Under the pieces are notes generated by a model, which was given only the letters and a program-made list of their open reading frames with translations, was not told the origin of the DNA and made no database searches. A program made the position numbers and the translations under genes. Shown piece by piece: positions 28,313-36,825 of a DNA stretch of 64,000 bases. Origin of the DNA: QHXN01 sp035296285 (GTDB taxonomy: Bacteria > Acidobacteriota > Blastocatellia > Pyrinomonadales > Pyrinomonadaceae); assembly GCA_035296285.1 (NCBI GenBank), contig DATHBF010000449.1, positions 11,372 to 75,371 on the forward strand. The letters run 5' to 3'. The number at the start of each line of letters is the position of its first letter. The stretch's first letter is position 1.

Positions 28313-29103
28313 TGGGCTACGAGAACATCAAAGTCGAGTTCGACGCAGGTGTGGTGACGCTGACGCTGAACCGGCCCGAGAAGCTGAACGCCTTCGCGGG
28401 CCGCATGCGCCGCGACCTGGCCGAGACGCTGGAGCACGCGGGCGCGGACCCGGCGGTGCGCGTCGTCGTCATCACGGGCGCGGGCCGCGCCTTCTGCACG
28501 GGCGCCGACGTGAAGTACATGAACGAGCTGATGGAGCGCGACGACGCCGAAGAGTTCAGGCGGCTCCTGGGCGCCGGCCGGCGCGTGCTGACGGCCATCC
28601 GGCAGATGCTCAAGCCCGTCGTCGCCTCCGTCAACGGCCCCGCCTACGGCGCCGGCTTCAACCTCGCGCTCGCCTGCGACCTCCGGCTCGCCTCCGAGAC
28701 GGCGACCTTCAGCCAGTCGTTCGTCAAGGTCGGCCTGCACCCCGACTGGGGCGGGTCTTACTTCCTGCCGCGCGCCGTCCCGTCGAACCTCGCCTGCGAG
28801 ATGTTCTTCCTCGGCGAGCCGATTGACGCGGCGCGCGCCTACCACTTCGGGCTCGTCAACCGCGTCTACCCCGAGGGCGAGCTGCGGGCCGAGACGCGGC
28901 GGCTAGCCGAGCGCCTGCGCGACGCGCCGCACGCCTCAATCGCCGCCGCCAAGCGGGCCGTCTATCTGAGCGAGGGCGAGAGCCTGGAGCGGATGCTCCA
29001 GTACGAGACCGAGGCGCAGATTCAATGCTTCCACTCGCGCGAGGCCCGCGAGCGCGTTCGCGCCTTCCTCGAACGCCGCCCGCCCCGCGCCTCCGCACCC
29101 TGA
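28312..29103 (+). CDS. Crotonase-family isomerase/hydratase (PaaG-like active site)
   Basis: The protein has 263 residues with an ATG overlapping the upstream TGA (TGATG). It has AFCTGADVKYMN, NGPAYGAGFNLALACDLRLA and FVKVGLHPDWGGSYFLPR. The two hydratase glutamates are replaced (Asn in GAGFNL; Leu/His in the second loop), while the Asp of PDWGGS matches the catalytic Asp of PaaG-type isomerases and dienoyl-CoA isomerases. A double-bond or ring isomerisation role is therefore more likely than hydration. It is co-transcribed with the preceding true hydratase. Confidence 0.92.
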   Translation: MGYENIKVEFDAGVVTLTLNRPEKLNAFAGRMRRDLAETLEHAGADPAVRVVVITGAGRAFCTGADVKYMNELMERDDAEEFRRLLGAGRRVLTAIRQMLKPVVASVNGPAYGAGFNLALACDLRLASETATFSQSFVKVGLHPDWGGSYFLPRAVPSNLACEMFFLGEPIDAARAYHFGLVNRVYPEGELRAETRRLAERLRDAPHASIAAAKRAVYLSEGESLERMLQYETEAQIQCFHSREARERVRAFLERRPPRASAP

Positions 29104-29129
29104 ACGTTACAACGCGCCTCAAAAACTCT

Positions 29130-29182
29130 TGGCGCCCTGGCTCCTTTGCATGAGAAGTTCTCGCAAAGGAGCCAAGGCGCCA
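29130..29182. terminator. Bidirectional terminator hairpin between convergent genes
   Basis: About 20-bp arms (TGGCGCCCTGGCTCCTTTGC at 29130-29149; complement at 29163-29182, one mismatch) enclose an inner palindrome GAGAAGTTCTC. The left flank is AAAAACTC and the right flank is AAGTTTTAATTT, giving U-rich 3' ends in both directions. Confidence 0.82.
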
Positions 29183-29214
29183 GGGGGAAGTTTTAATTTA
29201 ACTTTCGGCCTCGC

Positions 29215-30303
29215 TTACGGCAGGTCGGGCTTCGACAGCGGCGAGCCCTTGTCGCCGACGTAGACGTTGAGGACGGTGAAGTTCGACGGGATGCCGGTGG
29301 CGAAGGCGTGGTTGGTCACGAGCAGCGAGCCGTGGCCGTCGAAGGCGATGTTGGCCGGCGAGTCGTAGGGGAAGAACGGGCTCCCGGCGGGGTTGGCGAG
29401 CCGCCCCGTCTCCGCCCCCGAAGGGTTGAGGATGGCGATGCCCGACGCGGCCGGCGTCGCGATGGCGACGTAGAGGTTGCTCGACTTGCCGAAGGCGATG
29501 CCGTCGGGGATGTCGCCCGGCGCGAACGCCTTGAAGACCTTGAGGTCGGACGCCTGCGGCTGCTCGGAGAGCGGCAGCGTGTAGATGTAGGGCATGCCCG
29601 TCGGGTCAATCGAGACGACGACGAAGAGCTTCGAGCGGTCGGGGCTCAGGCGGAGGCCGTTGGCGCCGATGCCGTTGGGGACGGTGCCGAGGCGCGCGTC
29701 CTGGAAGTAGATCTGCGGGGTGCCGCCGCCCGCGGGGACGCGCCAGATGGTCGCCTGCAAGGAGTCGGTGACGTAGGCGCTGCCGTCCTCGTCGAACGCG
29801 ATGTCGTTCGGGAGCGAGGGCGCGTCGAAGAAGGTCGGCGAGCAGGGCGCGTTGTTGCCGTCGCACGCGGGCAGGTCGGGGAAGGGCGTCGAGTAAGACT
29901 CCTGCGCGCCCGAGCCGGTGTCGATGCGGTACATGCCGAGCTGGATGTTCAGGACGTAGAGGCGGCCCTGGCCGTCGAAGGCGATGCAGGAGTTGGCGTG
30001 CTCGAACTGGAGGGCCTCGCCCTGCGTCGTGTAGGTGGCTTCCGTAGCGCCGGTGTCGCGGTTGAAGGCGACGACGGTCGAGGGGCCGGTGCCGGCCGTG
30101 CCGAAGCGGGCCGGACCCGAGACGTAAACCTTATTGCCTTTGACGGCGATGCCTTCGGGGAAGCCCGGCGGCGTCGGGAACGTGGCGAGGACTTGGGCGT
30201 CGCCGTAGGGGCGGGCGTGGGAGGCGGCGTTGGTTGAGGGAACGAGCGAGGTGACGGTGGCCGCGGCCAGGAGTGCGGCTGAGGCGATCTTCTTAAGATT
30301 CAT
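29215..30303 (-). CDS. Exported SMP-30/NHL-like beta-propeller protein
   Basis: The ATG at 30303 begins a clear signal peptide (NLKKIASAALLAAATVTSLVPSTNA) and is preceded by AAGAAAGG; an upstream in-frame start at 30405 would add a disordered tail and is rejected. The 362-residue product has propeller motifs GFPEGIAVKGNKVYVSG, LPNDIAFDEDGSAYVTDS, PNGIGANGLRLSPDRSKLFV and IPDGIAFGKSSNLYVA. It also has a CDGNNAPC pair that may be disulfide-bonded. The ligand is unknown. It is inserted, in opposite orientation, between crotonase genes and the SDR of the catabolic region and has no evident link to them. Confidence 0.83.
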   Translation of the reverse strand: MNLKKIASAALLAAATVTSLVPSTNAASHARPYGDAQVLATFPTPPGFPEGIAVKGNKVYVSGPARFGTAGTGPSTVVAFNRDTGATEATYTTQGEALQFEHANSCIAFDGQGRLYVLNIQLGMYRIDTGSGAQESYSTPFPDLPACDGNNAPCSPTFFDAPSLPNDIAFDEDGSAYVTDSLQATIWRVPAGGGTPQIYFQDARLGTVPNGIGANGLRLSPDRSKLFVVVSIDPTGMPYIYTLPLSEQPQASDLKVFKAFAPGDIPDGIAFGKSSNLYVAIATPAASGIAILNPSGAETGRLANPAGSPFFPYDSPANIAFDGHGSLLVTNHAFATGIPSNFTVLNVYVGDKGSPLSKPDLP

Positions 30304-30499
30304 TTTATGATGGCGCCTTTCTTCGGTTGGTGGCGATGGGCTCGTGCGCGCGGGTGGTCGGGGTCGGCTTGCCGCGCGCGTTAAGGAACTCTCCTCTACA
30401 CGCATAGGCGCAAAGGCCCCGCGAAAGGGATCAGGGGGCGCGAAAAAAAATTTTCGGCTTGTCGCCCGCGCCCTCCGCCCTTAAACTCTGGACTCACCT

Positions 30500-31285
30500 A
30501 TGAAACTTGCGAACAGGACAGCCTTCATCACGGGCGGCGGGCGCGGCATCGGGCGCGCGGTGGCCGAGGCGTTCGCCTCGGAGGGCGCGCGCGTCTTCGT
30601 CGTGGCGCGCACGGCCGGCGAGATCGAGCGGGCGGCCGGCGAGATTTGCGCCGGGTGCGGCGAAGGGCAGGCGGGCCACGCCGTCTGCGACGTGTCGGAC
30701 CCGCGCTCGGTGGCCGACGCCTTCAAGGCGGCCCAGGGGTTCTTCGGCCGCGGCGTGGACATCCTCGTCAACAACGCCGGGGTGGCCGAGAGCTCGAAGT
30801 TCGTCGAGACGGACAACGAGTTCTGGGAGCGCCACCTCGCGGTCAACCTCTCGGGCACGTTCTACTGCATGAGGGCGGCGCTGCCCGCCATGATCGCCAG
30901 GGGCTTCGGCCGCGTCATCAACGTCGCCTCCATCGCGGGCAAGACCGGCGCGCCCTACATCGCCGCCTACACGGCGTCGAAGCACGGCGTGCTCGGCCTG
31001 ACGCGCTCGGCGGCGATGGAGGTCGCCTCGAAGGGCGTCACCGTCAACGCCGTCTGCCCCGGCTACGTGGACACGGAGATGACGGCGCGGGCCGTCGCCG
31101 GCATCACAGAGAAGACGGGGCGCACCTCCGACGAAGCCCTCGAAACCCTCAAGCGCATGAGCCCGCAGCACCGCCTCGTCACGCCCGAGGAGGTCGCGGC
31201 CGTCGCCCTGCTCCTCGCCTCCGAAGAGGGGCGCGGCATCACCGGCCAGGCCATCAACGTGGACGGCGGCTCGGTGCTCTTCTAA
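30500..31285 (+). CDS. SDR-family 3-hydroxyacyl-CoA dehydrogenase-like oxidoreductase
   Basis: The protein has 261 residues: the cofactor loop TGGGRGIGRAVAEAF (about 11-25), NNAGVAES, the catalytic Ser region NVASIAGKTG, then Y-T-A-S-K (about 157-161) and PGYVDTEMTA. It is a classical SDR, probably NAD(P)H-dependent, most similar in pattern to 3-hydroxyacyl-CoA/3-oxoacyl dehydrogenases. It is the first of a tight run (SDR, Rid, crotonase, hydrolase). I infer oxidation or reduction of a cyclic hydroxy/oxo-acyl-CoA intermediate after dearomatisation of 2-aminobenzoyl-CoA. Confidence 0.9.
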   Translation: MKLANRTAFITGGGRGIGRAVAEAFASEGARVFVVARTAGEIERAAGEICAGCGEGQAGHAVCDVSDPRSVADAFKAAQGFFGRGVDILVNNAGVAESSKFVETDNEFWERHLAVNLSGTFYCMRAALPAMIARGFGRVINVASIAGKTGAPYIAAYTASKHGVLGLTRSAAMEVASKGVTVNAVCPGYVDTEMTARAVAGITEKTGRTSDEALETLKRMSPQHRLVTPEEVAAVALLLASEEGRGITGQAINVDGGSVLF

Positions 31286-31296
31286 ACTCTTCCGAC

Positions 31297-31689
31297 ATGA
31301 AAGTAATCAACCCAGCTTCACTCGGCCGGCCCTCGGGTTACTCGAACGGGCTGCTGACGCCGCCGGGCGTGAGGGTGTTGTTCGTCGCGGGGCAGATCGG
31401 CTGGGACGAGAACCGGAGGCTCGTCGGCGAGGACTTCGTCGAGCAGTTCGACCGCGCGCTCGCGAACGTGCTGGCGGTCGTGCGGGAGGCGGGCGGCGCG
31501 CCGGGCTCAATCGGGCGCATGACGGTCTACGTGACGGACAAGCGCGAGTACGCCGCGCGCCTCGCCGCGGTAGGAGAACGCTGGCGCGCGCTGATGGGCC
31601 GCCACTATCCGGCCATGACGCTCGTCGAAGTCAAGGCCCTGCTCGAAGACGGCGCGAAGGTCGAGATAGAGGCCACGGCCGTGCTCTGA
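31297..31689 (+). CDS. Rid-family (YjgF/YER057c/UK114) protein lacking the canonical substrate Arg
   Basis: The protein has 130 residues with the Rid fold signature: FVAGQIGWDENRRLVGEDF, QFDRALANVLAVVREAGG, MTVYVTDKREY, VEIEATAVL. In RidA proper the P-A-R-S-x-V-E-V segment provides the Arg that binds the imine carboxylate; here it reads PAMTLVEV, so Met replaces Arg. That would suit an enamine/imine substrate whose carboxylate is masked as a CoA thioester. I infer hydrolytic deamination of 2-amino-5-oxocyclohexenecarboxyl-CoA-like compounds, unproven. It starts 12 bp after the SDR. Confidence 0.88.
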   Translation: MKVINPASLGRPSGYSNGLLTPPGVRVLFVAGQIGWDENRRLVGEDFVEQFDRALANVLAVVREAGGAPGSIGRMTVYVTDKREYAARLAAVGERWRALMGRHYPAMTLVEVKALLEDGAKVEIEATAVL

Positions 31690-31692
31690 ATC

Positions 31693-32499
31693 ATGCTCCA
31701 ACCCAAATCATTCCTTTACGAAGTGAGCGGCGGCGTCGCGACCATCCGGCTGAACCGGCCGGAGCGCCTGAACGCGCTGACCTTCGAGGTCTACCGCGAG
31801 CTGACCGACGCCTTCGCCGCCTTGCAGACGGAGAAGGACGTGCGCGCCGTCGTCATCACGGGCGAGGGCCGCGCCTTCTGCTCGGGCGGCGACGTGCGCG
31901 ACATCATCGGCCAGCTGCACGGGCGCGACATCGAGGGGCTGCTCGCCTTCACGCGCCTGACGTGCGAGCTGGTGCGCAACATCCGCCGCCTGCGCAAGCC
32001 CGTCGTCGCCAGCCTCAACGGCACGACGGCCGGCGCGGGCGCCTGCATCGCCCTCGCCTCCGATTTGAGAATCGCCAGCAACGACGCGCGCATCGCCTTC
32101 CTCTTCGTCAAGGTCGGGCTCTCCGGCGCCGACATGGGCGCCGCCCACCTGCTGCCGCGCCTCGTCGGGCTCTCGAAGGCGACCGAGCTGCTCTACACCG
32201 GCGACTTCATCACGGCCGAGGAGGCGCACCGCGTCGGCCTCTACAACCGCGTCGTCGCGCCCGAGGACCTGGAGAAGGAGACGCGCTCTCTGGCCGAGCA
32301 ATTGGCGGCCGGCCCCTCGTTCGCGCTCGGCGTGACGAAGGAGATGCTTGAGCGCGAGATGGACCTCTCGCTCGACGCCGCGCTCGAACTCGAAGCGCAG
32401 GCGCAAGCCTTCTGCATGCAGCACCCGGACTACCGCGAAGCCTACGAGGCGTTCATGGAGAAGCGCGCGCCGCGCTTCCGGCACGGAGGAGAAGTATGA
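31693..32499 (+). CDS. Crotonase-family enoyl-CoA hydratase/isomerase (third copy)
   Basis: The protein has 268 residues with AFCSGGDVRDI (about 60-70), NGTTAGAGACIALASDLRIAS and FVKVGLSGADMGAAHLLPRLVG. The SGADMGA loop distinguishes a subgroup typically encoded beside aryl-CoA monooxygenase and ring-cleavage genes. The hydratase glutamates are absent (Cys/Ala in GAGACIAL; Gly-Ala-Asp in the second loop), and the Asp of GADMG could act as the base. It lies 4 bp after the Rid gene and overlaps the next gene by 4 bp (ATGA), so it belongs to the same transcript. Confidence 0.92.
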   Translation: MLQPKSFLYEVSGGVATIRLNRPERLNALTFEVYRELTDAFAALQTEKDVRAVVITGEGRAFCSGGDVRDIIGQLHGRDIEGLLAFTRLTCELVRNIRRLRKPVVASLNGTTAGAGACIALASDLRIASNDARIAFLFVKVGLSGADMGAAHLLPRLVGLSKATELLYTGDFITAEEAHRVGLYNRVVAPEDLEKETRSLAEQLAAGPSFALGVTKEMLEREMDLSLDAALELEAQAQAFCMQHPDYREAYEAFMEKRAPRFRHGGEV

Positions 32500-33785
32500 G
32501 CCGTCTGACCCGCACGCTCGCCGCCCTGTCGCTCGCCGCCTGTCTCGCCGCCGCGGCCTCCGCGCAGACGCCCGCCGACGGGACGCTGCTCGAACAGAAG
32601 ACCTTCGACGGCTGGGACTACAACGGGCTCGCGCCCTGGCAGCGGGCCGTCTACGGCCGCGAGACGTTCGACGCCCTGCGCAACTCGGCCGACGTGGAGC
32701 TGCTTAAGATCAGGTACGCGAGCGGCGGCCTGAGCGTCGCCGGCTTCATCGCCAAGCCGAAGAAGACGGCGGGAAGGCTGCCCGTCATCATCTTCAACCG
32801 CGGCGGCTTAGACGAAGGCGTCATCGGGATGTCGAACTTCAACTACATCCACGAGATGTTCCGCTACGCCTCCGAGGGCTTCGTCGTCGTCGCCTCGCAG
32901 TACCGCGGCGTGGACGGCGCGGGCGGGCGCGACGAGGTGGGCGGCGCCGACCTCGCCGACGTTTTCAACATCATGAAGCTCGCCCGCTCGCTCGACTACG
33001 TTGACGCCGACCGCCTCTTCATGTGGGGCTACTCGCGCGGCGGGCTGATGACGCTGCAAGCCCTCCGCGACGGCGCGAAGCCGCGCGCCGTCGTCCTCGT
33101 CGGCGCCCCGACCGACTACGGCGCGCTGCTGCCCGGCTTCGAGAGCTTCTTCCGCGCGGCCTTCCCCGACTACGACCGCCGCAAGGAGGAGCACCTGCGC
33201 AACCGCACGCCCCTCAACTGGGTCGAGAAGATAGACGCGCCCGTGCTCATCCTCCACGGCGGCGACGACAACCTCACGCCCGTCCAGTCGCTCAACCTCG
33301 CGCGCCGGATGGAAGAGTCGGGCAAGCTCTACGAGCTGGTCATCTATGCCGGCGACAACCACCCCGTCCTCTTCAACCGCGAGGACCGCCTGCGCCGCAC
33401 CGTTGACTGGTTCAAGAACCCGCGCAAGATGTCTGCGGCCTCGGCCGTCCGCAAGACGGTCGAGACGCACGGCGTCGAGGCCGCGCTCAAACAGTACCGG
33501 GAGCTGCAAAGGACGCAGGCCGACCGCTACCAGTTCGGCGAGGCCGACCTCAACCGCTTCGGCTACTCGCTGCTCGGCGAGGGGCGCGTCAAGGAGGCCG
33601 TCGAAGTCTTCAAGCTCAACGCCGAGCTGTTCCCGCAGAGCTTCAACACCTACGACAGTCTCGCCGAGGCTTACGCCGCCGCGGGCGAGCGCGAGCTGGC
33701 GATGAAGAACTACAGGAAGTCGCTTGAGCTGAATCCGCAGAACGCGAACGCCGCGGACAGGCTGAAGGAGTTGGAAAAGAAGTAG
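32496..33785 (+). CDS. Exported alpha/beta-hydrolase (S9/prolyl-oligopeptidase-like) with C-terminal TPR
   Basis: The protein has 429 residues with a signal peptide (LAALSLAACLAAAASAQT). The hydrolase domain has the nucleophile elbow MWGYSRGGLM (about 177-186), Asp in LHGGDDNLTP and His in AGDNHPVLF, a complete Ser-Asp-His triad. Residues about 330-429 form TPR-like helices (LFPQSFNTYDSLAEAYAAAGE). It is translationally coupled to a cytosolic crotonase although it is exported. I cannot name the substrate. It is not a good kynurenine formamidase candidate, because that enzyme would be cytosolic and lacks TPRs. Confidence 0.87.
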   Translation: MSRLTRTLAALSLAACLAAAASAQTPADGTLLEQKTFDGWDYNGLAPWQRAVYGRETFDALRNSADVELLKIRYASGGLSVAGFIAKPKKTAGRLPVIIFNRGGLDEGVIGMSNFNYIHEMFRYASEGFVVVASQYRGVDGAGGRDEVGGADLADVFNIMKLARSLDYVDADRLFMWGYSRGGLMTLQALRDGAKPRAVVLVGAPTDYGALLPGFESFFRAAFPDYDRRKEEHLRNRTPLNWVEKIDAPVLILHGGDDNLTPVQSLNLARRMEESGKLYELVIYAGDNHPVLFNREDRLRRTVDWFKNPRKMSAASAVRKTVETHGVEAALKQYRELQRTQADRYQFGEADLNRFGYSLLGEGRVKEAVEVFKLNAELFPQSFNTYDSLAEAYAAAGERELAMKNYRKSLELNPQNANAADRLKELEKK

Positions 33786-34409
33786 ATGATGAGAGGAACG
33801 CTGGCCCTCGTCCTCCTCTTCGCCGTAACGGCTGGCGCGCAGGAGTTCGAAAGGGCGCGGGAGGCGCCGGGCGGCGGCCCCGCGGCCTTCGAGTTCGAGC
33901 TGTCGGGCTACTCCTACCACGTCGCGTCGAACGGCAACGGGCGGAGGGCGAAGGGCGGGCGCGCGCGCCCCTTCAACCTGCGGCTCGAAGGCAGGGACTC
34001 CATCACGCGCCTCCGCTTCTCGAAGTTCAAGGACGACCTGCTGCTGCTCTGCGAAGTCTCGGACGGCGAGAGGCAAGGCGCCTTCGCCGCGCGGCTCGAA
34101 CAGCCCTCGATGCGCGCCCGCTGGAAGCTCGCCGTCCCCTCGTCTTCAATCGGGCCGGCGCTGCGCGAAGGCCAGCGCCTCTACCTCACGGGCCGCGGCT
34201 TCGTCGCCCTGCTCGACGTGGACCAGGGCGCATACGTCTGGCAACACGTTGACCTCCACGGCCGCCGCGGCCCCGGCTCCTTTGAAGCCTTCGAGCGGCC
34301 CGAGCGCGCCGGCCGCGAGGTTCTGTTCCGCGAGCGGCCGGTCTACAATGGCCCGGCGCGGACCGCCGTCGTGGACAACAAGACCGGCAGGCTCGTCCGC
34401 GTCGAGTAA
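33786..34409 (+). CDS. Exported protein of unknown function
   Basis: The protein has 207 residues with a short signal peptide (LALVLLFAVTAGAQ). The rest is beta-rich with FNLRLEGRDSITRLRFSKFKDDLLLLCEVSDGE and LYLTGRGFVALLDVDQGAYVWQHVD, suggesting a small propeller-like or jelly-roll fold (PQQ-repeat-like). It starts directly after the stop of the hydrolase/TPR gene and precedes the acyl-CoA dehydrogenase by 15 bp, so it is co-transcribed. I do not recognise the family. Confidence 0.65.
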   Translation: MMRGTLALVLLFAVTAGAQEFERAREAPGGGPAAFEFELSGYSYHVASNGNGRRAKGGRARPFNLRLEGRDSITRLRFSKFKDDLLLLCEVSDGERQGAFAARLEQPSMRARWKLAVPSSSIGPALREGQRLYLTGRGFVALLDVDQGAYVWQHVDLHGRRGPGSFEAFERPERAGREVLFRERPVYNGPARTAVVDNKTGRLVRVE

Positions 34410-34424
34410 GGCGACCTTCATACA

Positions 34425-35597
34425 ATGCAGCGAGACACGTTCATCGAAGAGACGCCCTTCTTCACGGAAGAGCACGCGCGGCTGGCGGCCGGCGTCGCGG
34501 ACTTCGCCGCGCGCGAGGTCGAGCCGCGCGCGGCCGACGGCGAAGACGGCGACACCGACGCCGCCTTCCGCGAGCTTCTGAGCCTGCTCGCGCAGGCGGA
34601 CCTTCTGCGCTTCGCGGTGCCGCCGGCCGACGGCTCGCCGCTCGACGCGCGCTCTCTCTGTGTCGTGCGCGAGGCGCTGGCCTTCTCTTCCCCTCTGGCC
34701 GACCTCGCCTTCGTCATGCAGGGCCTCGGCACCTACGCCATCAGCCTCGCCGCGCACGAGCACGTCCGCGACTTCTGGCTCGGCCGGGCTCGCTCGGGCA
34801 AGTCCGTCGCCGCCTTCGCGCTCACCGAGCCCGAGGCCGGCTCCGACGTTTCCGGCATCCAGACGACGGCCGCGCGCGACGGCGACTCCTTCCGCATCCG
34901 CGGCCGCAAGTGCTTCATCTCGAACGCGGGCGTCGCCGACTTCTACACGGTCTTCGCGCGCACGGGCGAGCGCGAGGGCGGGCGGCCCGAGATTTCGGCC
35001 TTCATTGTCGGCGCGCGGATGCCCGGCTTCCGCCTGCTGGCGCGCACGCGCCTCGTCGCCGCCCACCCCATCGGCGAGATAGAGTTCGACGACGTGCGCG
35101 TCCCCGCCGAGGACATGCTCGGCGCCGAGGGCGACGGCTTCCGGCTGGCGATGATGACGATGGACATGTTCCGCGCCAGCGTCGGCGCCGCCGCCTGCGG
35201 GATGGCGCGGCGCGCGCTCTTCGAGTCGATCAACCACGCCCGCCGCCGCCGCCAGTTCGGCGTCACGCTCGCCATGCAGCAGCTCATCCAGGAGAAGCTG
35301 GCGACGATGCAGACGGAGCTGGACGCCGCGCGCCTTCTGGTCTACCGCGCCGCGCACCTCAAGGACTCGGCCGCGCCGGGGCCGCACCTGACGCGCGCCG
35401 CGAGCGAGGCCAAGCTCTTCGCCACCGAGGCCGCGCAGCGCATCGTGGACGAGGCCGTGCAGATTCACGGCGGCTACGGCCTCGTCCACGGCGCCGTCGT
35501 CGAGCGCCTCTACCGCGACGTGAGGGCGCTTCGCATCTACGAGGGCACCTCCGAAATCCAGAAGCTCGTCATCGCCCGCGAGATGCTGAAAGAATAG
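34425..35597 (+). CDS. Acyl-CoA dehydrogenase
   Basis: The protein has 390 residues. The N-terminal helical domain, middle beta domain (AFALTEPEAGSDVSGIQTTA; RGRKCFISNAGVADFYTVFA) and C-terminal helical domain (AAQRIVDEAVQIHGGYGLV, LRIYEGTSEIQKLVIARE) follow the family order. The Glu of YEGTSE, near residue 370, is the catalytic base. It is FAD-dependent and passes electrons to ETF. It sits between the hydrolase/TPR run and the FAD monooxygenase (20 bp before the latter). I infer alpha,beta-desaturation of a cyclic or linear acyl-CoA in the aminobenzoyl-CoA route. Confidence 0.94.
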   Translation: MQRDTFIEETPFFTEEHARLAAGVADFAAREVEPRAADGEDGDTDAAFRELLSLLAQADLLRFAVPPADGSPLDARSLCVVREALAFSSPLADLAFVMQGLGTYAISLAAHEHVRDFWLGRARSGKSVAAFALTEPEAGSDVSGIQTTAARDGDSFRIRGRKCFISNAGVADFYTVFARTGEREGGRPEISAFIVGARMPGFRLLARTRLVAAHPIGEIEFDDVRVPAEDMLGAEGDGFRLAMMTMDMFRASVGAAACGMARRALFESINHARRRRQFGVTLAMQQLIQEKLATMQTELDAARLLVYRAAHLKDSAAPGPHLTRAASEAKLFATEAAQRIVDEAVQIHGGYGLVHGAVVERLYRDVRALRIYEGTSEIQKLVIAREMLKE

Positions 35598-35617
35598 GCT
35601 GGCCTCGGACTTCTCAT

Positions 35618-36754
35618 ATGCGCGTTAACATCATCGGCGGGGGGCCGGCGGGGCTCTACTTCGCGCTGCTCCTGAAGAAGCACGACCCGGCGCACGAGGT
35701 CGCGGTCTACGAGCGGAACCCGCCGGACGCGACCTTCGGCTGGGGCGTCGTCTTTTCGGGGCGCACGCTCTCGAATCTGCGCGAGGCCGACGCCGACTCG
35801 CACCGCGCGCTCTCGGAGAGCTTCGAGACGTGGGACAACGTGGACGTGCTCCTGCGCGAGAGCCGCGTCACGGTGCGCGGCAACCACTTCTCCGCCATCG
35901 CGCGCATCCGGCTCCTGAACATCCTCCATGAACGCTGCGCGCGCCTCGGCGTCCGCCTTCTCTTCCGCGAGGAGGCGGCCGACTTCGGCAAGCTCTCGGC
36001 CGACTGCGACCTGCTCGTCGGGGCCGACGGCGTCGGCAGTCTCGTGCGCCAGCACTACGCGGAAGAGTTAGGGCCGGAGCTGGGCGAGGGGCGCAACAGG
36101 TACATCTGGTACGGCACGCGCCGCCTCTTCCACGGGCTGACGCTCACCTTCCGCGAGTCGGAGGCGGGCGTCTTCGCCGCGCACTCATACAAGTTCAGCC
36201 CCGACACGAGCACCTTCATCGTCGAGTGCGACGAAGAGACGTGGGGGCGTTCGGGATTCTCCGCGATGTCCGACGCCGAGACGCGCGCGCACCTCGCCGG
36301 GGTCTTCCAAAAGGACCTCGACGGCCACGAGCTTCTGTCGAACAACTCGCGCTGGATAAATTTTCTACTCGTGAGGAATCGGCGCTGGAGCGCGGGCAAC
36401 GTCGTGCTGCTCGGCGACGCGCTGCACACCGCCCACTTCTCCATCGGCTCGGGCACGAAGCTCGCCATGGAAGACTCCATCGCCCTCTTCCGCCTCTTCG
36501 CCGCCGGCCTCGACGTGCCCTCGGCCCTCGACGAGTTCGAGCGCACGCGCCGGCCCGTCATCGAAGAGTACCAGCAGGCCGCGCACGAGAGCCGCCTCTG
36601 GTTCGAGCGCGCCGCCGACCACACACACCTCGCGCCCCTGCCCTTCGCCTACAGCCTCATGACCCGCAGCAAGCGCCTCGACCACGAGAGCCTGCGCCGC
36701 CGCGACCCCGACTTCGTCGCCGCCTACGAGAAGGAAATAGCCGGTAAAGAGTAA
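35618..36754 (+). CDS. FAD-dependent monooxygenase of the salicylyl-CoA 5-hydroxylase/2-aminobenzoyl-CoA monooxygenase type
   Basis: The protein has 378 residues: GGGPAGLYFALLLKK (9-23) for FAD ADP binding, GADGVGSLVRQ (the DG motif, about 136-146), and LLGDALHTAHFSIGSGTKLAMEDSIAL (the GD motif, about 263-289). The HTAHFSIGSGTKLAMED string is characteristic of aryl-CoA hydroxylases. In the bifunctional 2-aminobenzoyl-CoA monooxygenase/reductase this domain is fused to an old-yellow-enzyme domain; here the reductase is a separate convergent gene at 37223. The neighbouring kynureninase and aryl-CoA ligase support 2-aminobenzoyl-CoA as substrate. A clear terminator follows. Confidence 0.9.
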   Translation: MRVNIIGGGPAGLYFALLLKKHDPAHEVAVYERNPPDATFGWGVVFSGRTLSNLREADADSHRALSESFETWDNVDVLLRESRVTVRGNHFSAIARIRLLNILHERCARLGVRLLFREEAADFGKLSADCDLLVGADGVGSLVRQHYAEELGPELGEGRNRYIWYGTRRLFHGLTLTFRESEAGVFAAHSYKFSPDTSTFIVECDEETWGRSGFSAMSDAETRAHLAGVFQKDLDGHELLSNNSRWINFLLVRNRRWSAGNVVLLGDALHTAHFSIGSGTKLAMEDSIALFRLFAAGLDVPSALDEFERTRRPVIEEYQQAAHESRLWFERAADHTHLAPLPFAYSLMTRSKRLDHESLRRRDPDFVAAYEKEIAGKE

Positions 36755-36775
36755 TCGGCAGCCGCCACAGAAACT

Positions 36776-36818
36776 AAATCGGGGGCCGACGCGAGGATGT
36801 CGCCCCCGATTTCTTTAT
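36776..36818 (+). terminator. Rho-independent terminator after the FAD monooxygenase
   Basis: Perfect 11-bp arms AAATCGGGGGC (36776-36786) and GCCCCCGATTT (36802-36812) are followed by TTCTTT. It lies 22 bp after the monooxygenase stop and just before the 21-bp repeat array. Confidence 0.85.
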
Positions 36819-36825
36819 CTGCGGC

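Noticed and set aside
32496..33785. Kynurenine formamidase
   Set aside because: It is an alpha/beta-hydrolase near the kyn genes but has a signal peptide and C-terminal TPRs and the S9 elbow GYSRGG, unlike known formamidases.
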